Shown: positions 41,649-51,814, counted from the stretch's first letter. The stretch is 64,000 nt of DNA from Bryobacterales bacterium (GCA_025463005.1 JAOAPR010000187.1:62001-126000), one strand, 5' to 3'. Program-made: numbers and translations. The notes: generated by a model not told the origin, from the letters alone.

Positions 41649-41963
41649 CTAACTTCCACGTCGATTTCGCCTGATCCACTCACGGATGTACGGTGGGCAA
41701 TTCCTGAGCATGATGCTCTGGGATTCACAGCGGTCCAGAAAGCTGACAGCGTCTTGATTCACGAGGGTCAGGTCTTTCAAATCCAAAACTATCTGCACGC
41801 CGCCACCGTTCATTTCCGCCTTCAGCAGTGCTTCCAGTTGGCCCATGCTTTCGGTTTCCATTCGTCCGCTCAACGTAAAGACCACGTGCCCGTTGGCTGC
41901 TCGCTGGACCCTCAACATGTGCCCTCTTCTGCCATACCCAACGGAATGCAAATCGGGCTCCAT
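41649..41963 (-). CDS. STAS-like domain protein
   Basis: VVFTLSGRMETESMGQLEALLKAEMNGGGVQIVLDLKDLTLVNQDAVSFLDRCESQSIMLRNCPPYIREWI; start could be the internal ATG at 41918. Confidence 0.65.
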   Translation of the reverse strand: MEPDLHSVGYGRRGHMLRVQRAANGHVVFTLSGRMETESMGQLEALLKAEMNGGGVQIVLDLKDLTLVNQDAVSFLDRCESQSIMLRNCPPYIREWIRRNRRGS

Positions 41964-42104
41964 CGCAAATGGCTGATAAGACAGTGTTTGGGAGACTTAC
42001 AATTGGCGCGCCTTCACCAATTGGCGAAATTCCGTACAACAATTGTTGGAAGGTGCCGTTTTTCGCGGCAGAAGAGCGAGGCAGTAGGGGTTCGGTGAAG
42101 CCGG

Positions 42105-43595
42105 CTACTTTCCGGGAGGTGAGTAGCCGTCGGTGAGGGTTTTGAGAAATGCCACCAACTGATCTTCCTGTTTGTCGCTAAGCTTCAAGTCGCCGAGTTG
42201 TTTTCGATTGATCGTCTCCGGATTCTCGGGCGCCGGCCAGCAGGTTACTTTTTCGCCACGGTCTCCTGGTTTGCAGGTGGGCAAGGCGTCGCGGGTGTTG
42301 TAAAAGTGGACCACCTCTTTGAGCGACTTCAGGTATCCATTGTGCATGTAGGCTTTCACGAACTCGGGACGCGGACGCTTGTCCACGTCCCGCAGCGTCG
42401 GCGTCTTGTACTTTCCGATAAAAGACTTGGCCATCGCCGCCCACTCACGATTGGGATTTTGCGGGCCGGCCAGGAATCCGCCCACTCCCTGATCGATGAA
42501 TTTAAGCCCGGCCGGATTGGCCGTGAAGCCGAATTGATCGGGGGTGTTCTCTTTATAAAAAGGAAGGGCTGGGTTTGGCGGCAAGCCCAGATTGGAGGCA
42601 GTAAAGTCGGTGAACAGCGGCTCCTCACCCGGGCCTCCATCGCGGTGACATTCATTGCAGTGCGTGGTTTTGCTGCGGAAGAGATCGTAACCGGCCTGTT
42701 CCTCGGCTGTAAACGCGGCTTTTCCTGCGATGACATAGTCGTACTTCGCAGAGAATGGATTCACCGCAGGCGAACCCTCGAAAGCCGCGATCGCTTCGGC
42801 GATTTGATCGAAGGTGGTTTGTGCGATTCCCCGGTCGACGTCAGCAAGACGAAGGGGCATAGGATCACCGTCCGGCGCCATACCAGGACGATCGCAGACC
42901 TCCTTTGCATTTGCAGGCCAATGGATCGCGAATGCCTGGGCGCCCCAAAGCCTTTCCGCCATGGAACGGTAAGGACGCTGAGACATTCGATACACCATAC
43001 AGGCCGGGTCGCTCAAGCCCATCTCGGCCGGGTCTACAGGAGGACCTTGTGCCTGCTCTGCGAGGGCGCTGTCCAGGCGCAGTCCCGTGGCGCGCATGTC
43101 CCAGAACTGGCCGCCCACAAGATCGCCTTGTTCGGCATTGTAGTGGAGAACTGGAGCGAAACTCGCGTACGTATGAGATTGAGGATTTCGTGCGTTGAAG
43201 CGCGTCCGAACCGAACCGGGATAGGCCACGGTCGTCTGGTTGAGGGTACTGACCGGTCCACTAAACCCTGTCTCCGGCATGTGGCAGAAGCTACACGACT
43301 CGTTTCTGTTAACTGAAAGTTGCTGGTCGTAGAAGATGAGCTTACCGAGCAGTATGATTTGCTGAAAGCGGTCCGACGTTGCCGATCGCGCTTGGTTAAG
43401 CGTTTCGGCTTCGATGCGGTCAATCTCCCGTTCGACCGACTTGATTTCCTTTTGAGCGGCGGCCGGAATCCGAGCTCGATTGGATGGGTCGTCCGCTTTC
43501 ACCGAACGAAGCGCCGCTGCGACGGCGATCGCCACAATCATCGCTGTACCAGCCACCAACACGTAACGTATTTTCAACGTTCCTCCTACCGGCAT
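42105..43595 (-). CDS. Di-heme cytochrome c peroxidase/MauG-family protein
   Basis: CSFCHMPETGFSGP and CNECHRDGG heme motifs, N-terminal signal/TM. Confidence 0.85.
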   Translation of the reverse strand: MPVGGTLKIRYVLVAGTAMIVAIAVAAALRSVKADDPSNRARIPAAAQKEIKSVEREIDRIEAETLNQARSATSDRFQQIILLGKLIFYDQQLSVNRNESCSFCHMPETGFSGPVSTLNQTTVAYPGSVRTRFNARNPQSHTYASFAPVLHYNAEQGDLVGGQFWDMRATGLRLDSALAEQAQGPPVDPAEMGLSDPACMVYRMSQRPYRSMAERLWGAQAFAIHWPANAKEVCDRPGMAPDGDPMPLRLADVDRGIAQTTFDQIAEAIAAFEGSPAVNPFSAKYDYVIAGKAAFTAEEQAGYDLFRSKTTHCNECHRDGGPGEEPLFTDFTASNLGLPPNPALPFYKENTPDQFGFTANPAGLKFIDQGVGGFLAGPQNPNREWAAMAKSFIGKYKTPTLRDVDKRPRPEFVKAYMHNGYLKSLKEVVHFYNTRDALPTCKPGDRGEKVTCWPAPENPETINRKQLGDLKLSDKQEDQLVAFLKTLTDGYSPPGK

Positions 43596-43612
43596 AGAGG
43601 CTCAACAAAGGC

Positions 43613-44596
43613 TCACGCGGCCTGCTGAGCCAGCCCATGCTCGATCTCCTGCATGTCTCCCGCGGTGAGCTTGACGTCGGCAGCGCCGACAATGCCGCTG
43701 ACCTGTTGGGCGCTGCGGACGCCGACGATGGCCCCCGTTACGGCTGGATTCCACAAGGTCCACGCGATGGCGACTTCGCCGGGCGTCGCTTGCCGGCGGC
43801 GGCCAATGGAGCGCAGTGTATCGACCAGCCGCAAATTGCGAGAGAGCAGCGGCTCCTTGAAGTTCGGACTTTTTTTGCGCCAATCGTCTTCGGGAAGTGC
43901 CGCGATCCGTTCGCGCGTCATCGCGCCAGTCAGCAGTCCGGACGCCATCGGGGAGTAAACAATGACGCCGATCCCGTGCTCTACAGCAAAAGGAAGAATT
44001 GAAGACTCGACATCAGTCGCCAGAAGCGAATACGGCGGCTGCAGCGAGGTGATAGAAGTCACGTTTAGCGCGCGCTGCATCTGCTGCGCATCGAAATTCG
44101 ATACTCCGATGTTGCGGATCTTCCCTTCGGCCTTGAGCTTCGCCAGAGCGCCCACCGCCTCTTCGACGGATCCGGGCGAACGACCCTCCGGACCGCCGTG
44201 CCAAGCCGGCCAGTGGATTTGATAGAGATCGATCGCGTCGATCCTAAGTCGTTTAAGACTTGCCTCGGCTTCGCGCCGAATGGACGCAGCCTGCAGGTTG
44301 TGCGAAATGTTTCCGGACTCATCCCAAACCAAACTGCACTTGGTAAAAACATAAGGGCGAGGACGGAGCCTCTTTATCGCTTGGCCGACGACGGTCTCCG
44401 AATGTCCTAATCCGTAAACGGCTGCGGTATCGATCCAATTCACCCCGCAGTCTAGTCCAGCCTGGATCGCAGCGATGGACTCTTTGTCATCCTGTGCGCC
44501 CCACGCGAATTCCCACTTCCCTCCCCCGATCGCCCAAGCTCCAATCCCAATAGGTGTAATCTTCAAATCGCTCTGTCCGAGCGTTCTTAACGTCAT
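43613..44596 (-). CDS. Aldo/keto reductase
   Basis: MTLRTLGQSDLKITPIGIGAWAIGGG...WIDTAAVYGLGHSETVVGQAIK...DLYQIHWP...IRNIGVSNF. Confidence 0.93.
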   Translation of the reverse strand: MTLRTLGQSDLKITPIGIGAWAIGGGKWEFAWGAQDDKESIAAIQAGLDCGVNWIDTAAVYGLGHSETVVGQAIKRLRPRPYVFTKCSLVWDESGNISHNLQAASIRREAEASLKRLRIDAIDLYQIHWPAWHGGPEGRSPGSVEEAVGALAKLKAEGKIRNIGVSNFDAQQMQRALNVTSITSLQPPYSLLATDVESSILPFAVEHGIGVIVYSPMASGLLTGAMTRERIAALPEDDWRKKSPNFKEPLLSRNLRLVDTLRSIGRRRQATPGEVAIAWTLWNPAVTGAIVGVRSAQQVSGIVGAADVKLTAGDMQEIEHGLAQQAA

Positions 44597-44625
44597 TTCT
44601 GAATCTCCTCAACTAACCAAATGTT

Positions 44626-45585
44626 CTATGCCGCCGGCGGCCAAGCGTTTGTCACTTGAGCCAATCGTTCCATCCGGCGAATGACGGCCGAGAAGTCTTC
44701 CTCAATTCCGGACGCTGCTTCTGCCGAGTTGACTTCCGCGGCTGCTTCGGTCACAGGCATCCAAAGACCAAGTTGTGCCACCGCAGCCAATACCAGTCCG
44801 AAATCCTTGCGCATAAGACGAACCGGAAACTGCGGTGCGTAGTCTTGCTTTTTAGCGCTAGCAAGTTTTCCGGCATGCGCCGGAGCAACGACGGCAGTCT
44901 TGGCCAGCGTATCTAAGAGAAGATCGCGCGGCAGGTCCAGTCTGGAGCCTAACGCGATGGCTTCGGCAATGGCTTGCATACCCACGCCCAAGAGCGCGTT
45001 TACCACCAGTTTCATCGCCATACCCGACCCGCTCGGGCCCATGTAAAACCACTGCTTCGCAATCGCGGAAAACATCGGCTCGGCCGCTTCAAACACTTCG
45101 CGAGCGCCACCGCCGAACAGTGTCAGCGTTCCAGCTTCGGCCGAGGCCGTGCTGCCGGAGACCGCCACATCCAGCGCGGACAGGCCAAACTGCCACGCGG
45201 CCCTATGTATGTGCCGGGCTGCCTCCGGCGAGATCGTGCTGAGTTCGATAATCCGGGCGCCGCGCTTCGCGCTGCGCAGAACGTTGCCAGTTCCCAGGTA
45301 GACCGCTTCCACCGCAGCTTCATCGGGAAGGCAGGACAGCACCACATCAACCTTGCTGGCCAGTTTTCCCGGATGCAGTGCTATTTCGGCGCCCAGGGCT
45401 GCAAGCTCCGCGGCTTTCGCGTGATCGAGATCGTACACCACCATCGGAAACCTGGCCGCAGCCAAGCGCCGCGCGATCCGGGAGCCCAGGTATCCGAGCC
45501 CGATGAATCCCAAGCGGGTGCGAGGAGTGCTTTTTCCGGCGGATGAGGTCTGTTCCTGAGTTGGATCCTGTAAAGAAATCGCCAT
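44626..45585 (-). CDS. NAD(P)-dependent beta-hydroxyacid dehydrogenase
   Basis: LGFIGLGYLGSRIARRL, DVAVSGSTASAEAGTLTLFGGG, GSGMAMKLVVNALLG. Confidence 0.9.
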   Translation of the reverse strand: MAISLQDPTQEQTSSAGKSTPRTRLGFIGLGYLGSRIARRLAAARFPMVVYDLDHAKAAELAALGAEIALHPGKLASKVDVVLSCLPDEAAVEAVYLGTGNVLRSAKRGARIIELSTISPEAARHIHRAAWQFGLSALDVAVSGSTASAEAGTLTLFGGGAREVFEAAEPMFSAIAKQWFYMGPSGSGMAMKLVVNALLGVGMQAIAEAIALGSRLDLPRDLLLDTLAKTAVVAPAHAGKLASAKKQDYAPQFPVRLMRKDFGLVLAAVAQLGLWMPVTEAAAEVNSAEAASGIEEDFSAVIRRMERLAQVTNAWPPAA

Positions 45586-45848
45586 TCACGAGGAGGAATT
45601 GCACCCGCCTTGCCAATTTGCGATCCGTAAGAATCCTTTATATTTCGCGCAGCCTTGACGACAGTGCTGCTGAGGCGGGTCACCATAGCGTCAAGCGTGA
45701 CGTTTTACCGACACCTATCTCGACGTGTGGAGGCGTGCATTCAACTTCGACGAGCCCGCCATAGTTGGCACCTAACTTGCATTCAAGACGACGCACAGCA
45801 GTGCTACGCATGCGCATCTGAACCGCTGCGGGAACGAGGAATAGCAAT

Positions 45849-47249
45849 ATGATGAGAATGAAAAAGAGCAGGTTAAAGTGGGCGGCCGTATCTGGCGGCT
45901 TGGCCATTGGAATCGGGGCCGTGTTGGCTCAGGACGGCAAACAGGCGTCCAGCTACATGCCCGTCGACATTCACGATACGTTCTCGACCATTTTTGCCCG
46001 CATGACTGCGGCTAAGCCGGAAATCGAGAAACGCCATACAGCGGTGCTGGAGCAGCGCTATGACCTGGGCGATCGCCCGGCCCAGGGCGTTACGATGTCG
46101 CGCGGCAAGCCCCTGCAGCAGGGTATTCGCGTTAAGCTGGCGGCCGGCGTGACGTGGGTTCAACTCGCAGAGATGAGTCCCGAACAGATCAAGGAAAAAG
46201 GACTGTTCCCTGCCGGATTCGAGCCTCTCCCTCACCCGAATCATGCCGAAGGCGGTATGGTCTTTCCGAAGTTTGAAATCGAGGAAATGAAGAAGCAGGA
46301 AGGGCGTGATCTGACTCGCTTCGACCTGGACTTCGATATTCCGGATCACCTGCTGCCTGAATTTCCGCCACCGATCTACCTGACTACACGGCCGGATTTG
46401 GGCGACGTGTCGCAAGGCAAGCTGGTGACGCTCGATAACTATTACCAGATGTTCAATGGACTCTTGAACCCCAAGCAACTGGACGGCTTGCGGTTGCTGC
46501 TGACCGTATTCCCGCAACAGCAATTCAATCAAACCGAAGACCGGCGGTCGGAGCACGCCAGCCGCGGGGTTGCTTGTTTTGATTGCCATGCGAACGGGCA
46601 CACCAATCGAGCTACGCATCTTGTCGGCGATATTCGCCCTCAGGAGTTTCGGCACCGGATCAACACGCCATCACTGCGGGGCGTGTACATTCAACGCCTG
46701 TTTGGATCACAACGAGCGCTGAAGACCGTGGAAGACTTCACTGAATTCGAGCAGCGTGCGGCGTACTTCGATGGCGATCCTGTCATCGCGGTAAAGAAGG
46801 GCGTGGATGTTCTGGATCGCGGGAGCCAGGTGCACGCGATGGGCGAGTTCCAGGAAATCCTGGATTTCCCGCCAGCCCCCAAGCTTGGTATTGACGGCAA
46901 GCTCGATCCGAAAAAGGCGAGCGGCGTCGAGATGCGCGGGCAGCAATTATTTTTTGGTAAAGGCCGCTGCGGCGAATGTCATGCCGCTCCCTTTTACACC
47001 GACAATCTCATGCACAATCTGCAAGCAGAGCGGTTCTATAAATCGCACATGGTGAATGGTATGATGGCCGCTTCGGACGGCCCGATCAAGACCTTCGCGT
47101 TGCGCGGCGTGAAGGACTCGCCTCCCTATCTCCACGACGGACGTCTCCTCACGTTGGAAGACACGGTCGAGTTCTTTAATCTGATCCTGGAGGTGCAACT
47201 CACGGAGCCGGAGAAAGCTGACCTGGTCGCGTTCCTGCGGGCGCTATAA
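45849..47249 (+). CDS. Di-heme c-type cytochrome peroxidase-like protein (distinct subfamily)
   Basis: CFDCHANGHTNRATH and CGECHAAPFYTD motifs; N-terminal signal. Confidence 0.82.
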   Translation: MMRMKKSRLKWAAVSGGLAIGIGAVLAQDGKQASSYMPVDIHDTFSTIFARMTAAKPEIEKRHTAVLEQRYDLGDRPAQGVTMSRGKPLQQGIRVKLAAGVTWVQLAEMSPEQIKEKGLFPAGFEPLPHPNHAEGGMVFPKFEIEEMKKQEGRDLTRFDLDFDIPDHLLPEFPPPIYLTTRPDLGDVSQGKLVTLDNYYQMFNGLLNPKQLDGLRLLLTVFPQQQFNQTEDRRSEHASRGVACFDCHANGHTNRATHLVGDIRPQEFRHRINTPSLRGVYIQRLFGSQRALKTVEDFTEFEQRAAYFDGDPVIAVKKGVDVLDRGSQVHAMGEFQEILDFPPAPKLGIDGKLDPKKASGVEMRGQQLFFGKGRCGECHAAPFYTDNLMHNLQAERFYKSHMVNGMMAASDGPIKTFALRGVKDSPPYLHDGRLLTLEDTVEFFNLILEVQLTEPEKADLVAFLRAL

Positions 47250-47254
47250 AGATA

Positions 47255-47280
47255 ATGGGGGCCGCAAGCGCGACCCCCAT
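47255..47280. terminator. ATGGGGG...CCCCCAT hairpin between convergent genes
   Basis: Perfect 7-bp stem directly after the 45849..47249 stop. Confidence 0.55.
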
Positions 47281-47309
47281 GTTTGGCATCCGCCGTTTAG
47301 CGATTTGGA

Positions 47310-49112
47310 CTACGGAATGGTCATAGTCGGCAGCGGCGGGACGCCACAGATAGCCGATGCGCAGGCCGGAAGTGGCGGAGTTGGGATCAGGAAGTCATTA
47401 CCTTGCCTCGAAGGCGAACAATTAGGGTTCGTCGCCGGGTTACAGGTCATGCAAGCACCCGTAAAGGTATTGCTATCGGGGTAGGGTGTTGTGAATCCGT
47501 CCGTGAGCGTCTGCAGGAAGGCAACGATCTGGTCCTCCTCCTTATCCGACAAACCGAGCATACCGGTAGTCATGTCGATATTGTTCCTGACCTCGGGCAT
47601 CGGCCAGCAGGTCACTTTTTCGATGGTTCCTGGGGGGCAGTGTCCGGAAGTGACATTGAACGCAAACTCCTTCACGTCGCGGGTATTGTAGAAATGTACC
47701 AGCTGCTTCAGGCTCTTGATATAGCCGTTGTGGAAGAACCCCTTCTGGAAGTAAGGTGTCGGGCCGGCCTCGGTGGTAGGACACTGCTGTGGTGTCATAG
47801 CCACATTGCGAGCAGAAGACACCTGAAACTGGCCGTCTGAAGCTGGTGCAAATTGTGTCCAAGTCGAGTTCGGATTAGGCGCGGCGCCGAAACCGCTTCT
47901 GAGGAAAGTTCCTAAGCCCAGATCTCTGTAGGCGAAGCCGAAAGGATTCGCTATGAACCCGAAGAAATCCGGCGTGGTCTGATAATAGAAAGCATCCCTC
48001 GGATTTAGGGGCAGCCCCTCATTGGCCGAGCCGAAGCAAGTGAACCTCGGCGCCACGGATGCGGTCTTGCTGTGGTCGGGCTGAAACTGCGGTGTAACGG
48101 TCCCTCTTCCGTCGACGTGGCATGAATTGCAGTTGCCTTTGCCATTGAACAGGTCGAAACCGGCCAGCTCGTCTTTAGTCAACATGGTGTCGCCATCCAG
48201 ATAGGAGTCGAATTTCGACGAGAAGGCACTGACGTCGGGTGAGGCTTCGTATTGGTCAAGGGAATTCCCCCAGTGATCAAAGACATTGTTTGCTGTGGTG
48301 CGGTCTGCCGGGGTCAGCGCAATGGGCGTCGCGCTCGTGCCAAAAATCGAGGCGCCTCCAGGGGTGCTGCAGATCTGCTCCGTATTGCCAGGAAAAGTGA
48401 TATTGAACGAGCCAGCGCCCCAAACCGTCTCGAACAGCGGCCGGTAAACAGCTTGCGAAAGCCGGAATGCGATGCAAGCGGTGTCAGGTAACGCGTGTTC
48501 CTGGGTATCGACGGGAGGATGTTGTGCCTGTTCGGCGTCGGGACTCCCTAGCAAATATCCGGTGGCGCGCGAATCCCAGAAGTTTCCGCCAAAGAAGAGG
48601 CCTTGGGTCTGGTTGTAGTTGAGCACTGGGAAAAAGGGCGCGTACGTATATCTCTGCGCTGTTCGCTTGCCGGCCCTGAATTCAAAGGATCCGGGATACG
48701 CAATCATGGTGAGATTGACCGACGGGATTGGTCCGCTAAAGCCGGCGTATGGCATGTGGCAGAAACCGCAGGCGCGATTCCTGAAGGGCGACATATTCTC
48801 GTCGAAGTTCATGAGCTTACCGAGCAATACATTGGCCCTCTGCCCCGTTCCCTGAAGCGTCGGCGGTTGACCTGTCAGCGTCGGAGGCGGTAATGCGCGC
48901 CACTGTGCGAGCGCCTCGTTTTCGATGGTGACCACCTCACGCCGGACCCTCGCTATCTCCGTAACTAAATCGGCCGGCAAGATACCCGGGGGGTACGGAT
49001 TGTAGGGAGTAGGCACCACGGCCTGCGCAGCGACGGGGTGCGGAGACAGAAGCAACGTTCCCGTTATTCCCGCGCAAATTATCAACATTGCCAGCAACGT
49101 CGTTGATTTCAT
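47310..49112 (-). CDS. Di-heme cytochrome c peroxidase-family protein, copy A
   Basis: CGFCHMPYAGFSGPIPSVN, CNSCHVDGRG; Cys-rich C-terminal tail. Confidence 0.85.
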   Translation of the reverse strand: MKSTTLLAMLIICAGITGTLLLSPHPVAAQAVVPTPYNPYPPGILPADLVTEIARVRREVVTIENEALAQWRALPPPTLTGQPPTLQGTGQRANVLLGKLMNFDENMSPFRNRACGFCHMPYAGFSGPIPSVNLTMIAYPGSFEFRAGKRTAQRYTYAPFFPVLNYNQTQGLFFGGNFWDSRATGYLLGSPDAEQAQHPPVDTQEHALPDTACIAFRLSQAVYRPLFETVWGAGSFNITFPGNTEQICSTPGGASIFGTSATPIALTPADRTTANNVFDHWGNSLDQYEASPDVSAFSSKFDSYLDGDTMLTKDELAGFDLFNGKGNCNSCHVDGRGTVTPQFQPDHSKTASVAPRFTCFGSANEGLPLNPRDAFYYQTTPDFFGFIANPFGFAYRDLGLGTFLRSGFGAAPNPNSTWTQFAPASDGQFQVSSARNVAMTPQQCPTTEAGPTPYFQKGFFHNGYIKSLKQLVHFYNTRDVKEFAFNVTSGHCPPGTIEKVTCWPMPEVRNNIDMTTGMLGLSDKEEDQIVAFLQTLTDGFTTPYPDSNTFTGACMTCNPATNPNCSPSRQGNDFLIPTPPLPACASAICGVPPLPTMTIP

Positions 49113-49119
49113 CGCTTGA

Positions 49120-49440
49120 TCCTTTCTAAGTCATCGCGCGACTTTCCTCAGCTCTCCAGCTATTCGCGCTTGAGCGACACTCAACCTTCTAGCGAACGAC
49201 AAGTCGTCCGCTGTAATGAGTGGTGACAGGATCTGTGGCTGTTACAACCAAAAACGCAGCGGTCCAGCGAGCAGAGGTTTCAGGAACGTACGACGCGTTT
49301 TTTGGAATTGTATTAGTCGGACAGAGAACGGAATGGCTTATCCTCCTGATCACCTTCCAGTACAGCGGCAGTGTAAGCGGGTTACGGAAAGAGAGTCAAT
49401 GTCAAAAAACTTTATTAGTCGTTTACGTGATAGTTCGAGG
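49120..49440. repeat. Upstream region of copy A, similar to 51825..52110
   Basis: Shared blocks CTGTAATGAGTGGTGACAGGATCTG, CGCAGCGGTCCAGCGAGC, GGACAGAGAACGGAA, TATCCTCCTGATCACCTT, CAGCGGCAGTGTAAGCGGGTT. Confidence 0.8.
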
Positions 49441-49556
49441 TAATCTCGAGCGCGTTGAACCACGCAATTGAGGTGTTTCGATCGGATACTCACGACAACA
49501 TTTGGCATAAATACGGAAGTCCGACACGCTCGCATCGATTTCGGAGACAAGTTAAC

Positions 49557-50006
49557 TCACCGGCCCGCTCCTTGCGGGTCTGTGGTGAACTGTTTCACGG
49601 TACTCTTCACCCCGTCACTCGTGCCCTTGGCGTCCTCCGACTCAACCGTGTAGTAATAGGTTGTTGCCGCCTTGAGTCGTTCCATGCGCACGCGGAACAC
49701 CGTAGAGTCATGGCCCGGGTTCAGCCTGATGGGAGATTTCGCAGTCTGGCTCAGGTTCTTGGGGTCCGTGCCATAGTGCACGACCCCGTAATGCTCGGGC
49801 AAGCCCCCAGGGTTGTTGGTTGTCCACCTGATGATCGTCAGATAGTCCCTGGTGATTTCAGGCTCTGGCCCTTTTGCAATCCGCACCTTCGTCGCTTTTG
49901 GAGTAGTTGGACTTAGTTGAGCAACGACCAGGCCTGAGACCAAGACGCTCGCCCCAGCCGTAATTACGAGTTTTAGAAGCAGTTTATTCACGTATATAAA
50001 CCTCAC
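49557..50006 (-). CDS. Secreted fibronectin-III-like / purple acid phosphatase N-terminal-like domain protein
   Basis: Signal peptide; DYLTIIRWTTNNPGGLPEHYGVVHYGTDPKNLSQTA...STVFRVRMERLKAATTYYYTVESED; GTGA overlap with upstream gene. Confidence 0.75.
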   Translation of the reverse strand: MRFIYVNKLLLKLVITAGASVLVSGLVVAQLSPTTPKATKVRIAKGPEPEITRDYLTIIRWTTNNPGGLPEHYGVVHYGTDPKNLSQTAKSPIRLNPGHDSTVFRVRMERLKAATTYYYTVESEDAKGTSDGVKSTVKQFTTDPQGAGR

Positions 50007-51814
50007 GGAATGGGCTTAGTGGGAAGAGGTGCGACGCCGCAAATACCCGATGCGCAGGGCGGAAGTGGTGGAGTTGGGATAAGGAACTCGTTACCTTGCC
50101 TGGAAGGCGAACAATTGGGGTTCGCCGGGTTACAGATCGAGCAAGCACCTGTAAAGGTATTGATGTTGGGGTAGGTACTGACGTTGGGATTAGCGGGGTT
50201 GTAACCGTCCGTCAGTGCGGTCATGACGGTCACGATCAGGTTCTCCTCCGCATCCGTCAAGTTGAGATTACCGACCGTCATATCCATGTTATTCGTGACC
50301 TCGGGCATAGGCCAGCAGTCAACCTTTTCGATGGTTCCTGCCGGGCAGTGTCCGGAAGTAACGTTGAACGGAAACTTGTCGCGCGTGTTGTAGAAGTGTA
50401 CGAGTTGTTTCAGGCTCTTGATGTAGCCGTTGTGAAAAAACTCCTTCTGGAAGTACGGCCCGGGCGCCTCGGTGGTGGGACACTGCGGCGGCGTCATCGC
50501 CACATTGCGCACCGTAGACACCTGCTGCCGGCCGTCCATCCGTGGGGCGTACTGCGTCCAGGTCGAGTTCGGATTGGGGGCGGAGCCGGGACCGCTTCTG
50601 AGAAAAGTTCCCAATCCCAAATCTCTGTAGGCGAAGCCGAAAGGATTCGCGGTGAACCCGAAGAAATCCGGCGTCGACTGATAAAGGATGGCATCCCTGG
50701 GATTCAGGGGCAGGCCTAGATTGGAATAGCCGAAGCAGGTGAACAAAGGCCTCGCATTTGTTGCAAAGGTGCCGGTGTCGGTCTGGCCCGGGGTCAGGAG
50801 GGTAGACTGTCCGTCTAAGTGGCAGGAATTGCAGTTCCCTTTGCCCCGGAACAAATTGCGGCCGGCGATCTCATCCGGCGAGAGCGTGGCCAAGCCCGCC
50901 AGAGCGTAATCGACTTTCGAGGTGAACGGGCTGACCTCCGGTGAGTCTTCGAAGAAGGAAATGGACTGTCCCCAGTGATTGTAGACGCTGTTTGCCTTGG
51001 TGCGGTCTTCCGGAGTCAGCTGGATCGGCGTCGCGCTTCCGGCGAACACTGCAGCCCCTGCGGGAGTGCTGCAGATTTGATCCGTGTTCGCAGGAAAAGT
51101 GATGTTCAATGAGCCGACGCCCCAAACCGTTTCGAACAGAGGACGGTACACCGCTGTGGTAAGCCGATACGCAATGCAAGCGGTGTCAGGTAACCCGTGC
51201 TCCTGACTGTCGACGGGGGGATGCTGTGCCTGTTCGGCATCGGCACTCTGCAGCAGATACCCAGTCGAGCGCCCGTCCCAGAAGTTTCCGCCGACGAAGA
51301 GGCCCTGGGGCTGGTTGAACTGGAGTACGGGGTATCTGGGTGAATACGTGTATCTCTGGGCTGTCCGCTTTCCGGCCCGGAATTCGTAGGATCCAGGATA
51401 CGCCACCATCGTGAGATTGACGGATGGTATCGGTCCGCTAAAGCCTGCGTACGGCATGTGGCAGAAGGCACAGGCCCTGTTCTTGAAGACAGACATGTTC
51501 TCATCGAAATTCAGGAGCTTGCCGAGTGTCTGTACCGTGGTATATCCGCTGCCTTGAATTGTCGGCGGTAAACCCGACAGAGTCGCGGGCGGCAATGCGC
51601 GCCACTCCCCTATAGCTTGATTGAAAATGACCGAAACCTCACGCCGCACCCTTGCTATTTCCGAAACTAAATCGTTCGGCAAGATGATGCCAGGGGGGTA
51701 CGGACTGTAGGGGGGCACCACAACCTGTGCAGCGACGGGATGGGTAGACAGGAACACTGTTCCGCCTATTCCCGCGCAAATTATCAGCGTGGCTAGCAAC
51801 GTCGTTCGTTTCAT
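50003..51814 (-). CDS. Di-heme cytochrome c peroxidase-family protein, copy B
   Basis: CAFCHMPYAGFSGPIPSVN, CNSCHLDGQS; near-collinear with copy A including Cys-rich tail. Confidence 0.85.
   Translation of the reverse strand: MKRTTLLATLIICAGIGGTVFLSTHPVAAQVVVPPYSPYPPGIILPNDLVSEIARVRREVSVIFNQAIGEWRALPPATLSGLPPTIQGSGYTTVQTLGKLLNFDENMSVFKNRACAFCHMPYAGFSGPIPSVNLTMVAYPGSYEFRAGKRTAQRYTYSPRYPVLQFNQPQGLFVGGNFWDGRSTGYLLQSADAEQAQHPPVDSQEHGLPDTACIAYRLTTAVYRPLFETVWGVGSLNITFPANTDQICSTPAGAAVFAGSATPIQLTPEDRTKANSVYNHWGQSISFFEDSPEVSPFTSKVDYALAGLATLSPDEIAGRNLFRGKGNCNSCHLDGQSTLLTPGQTDTGTFATNARPLFTCFGYSNLGLPLNPRDAILYQSTPDFFGFTANPFGFAYRDLGLGTFLRSGPGSAPNPNSTWTQYAPRMDGRQQVSTVRNVAMTPPQCPTTEAPGPYFQKEFFHNGYIKSLKQLVHFYNTRDKFPFNVTSGHCPAGTIEKVDCWPMPEVTNNMDMTVGNLNLTDAEENLIVTVMTALTDGYNPANPNVSTYPNINTFTGACSICNPANPNCSPSRQGNEFLIPTPPLPPCASGICGVAPLPTKPIP

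Noticed and set aside
49216-49471. Small + strand ORFs in the duplicated upstream regions (also 51906..52124)
   Set aside because: Similar peptides appear in different frames in the two copies because of indels, so a conserved protein is unlikely
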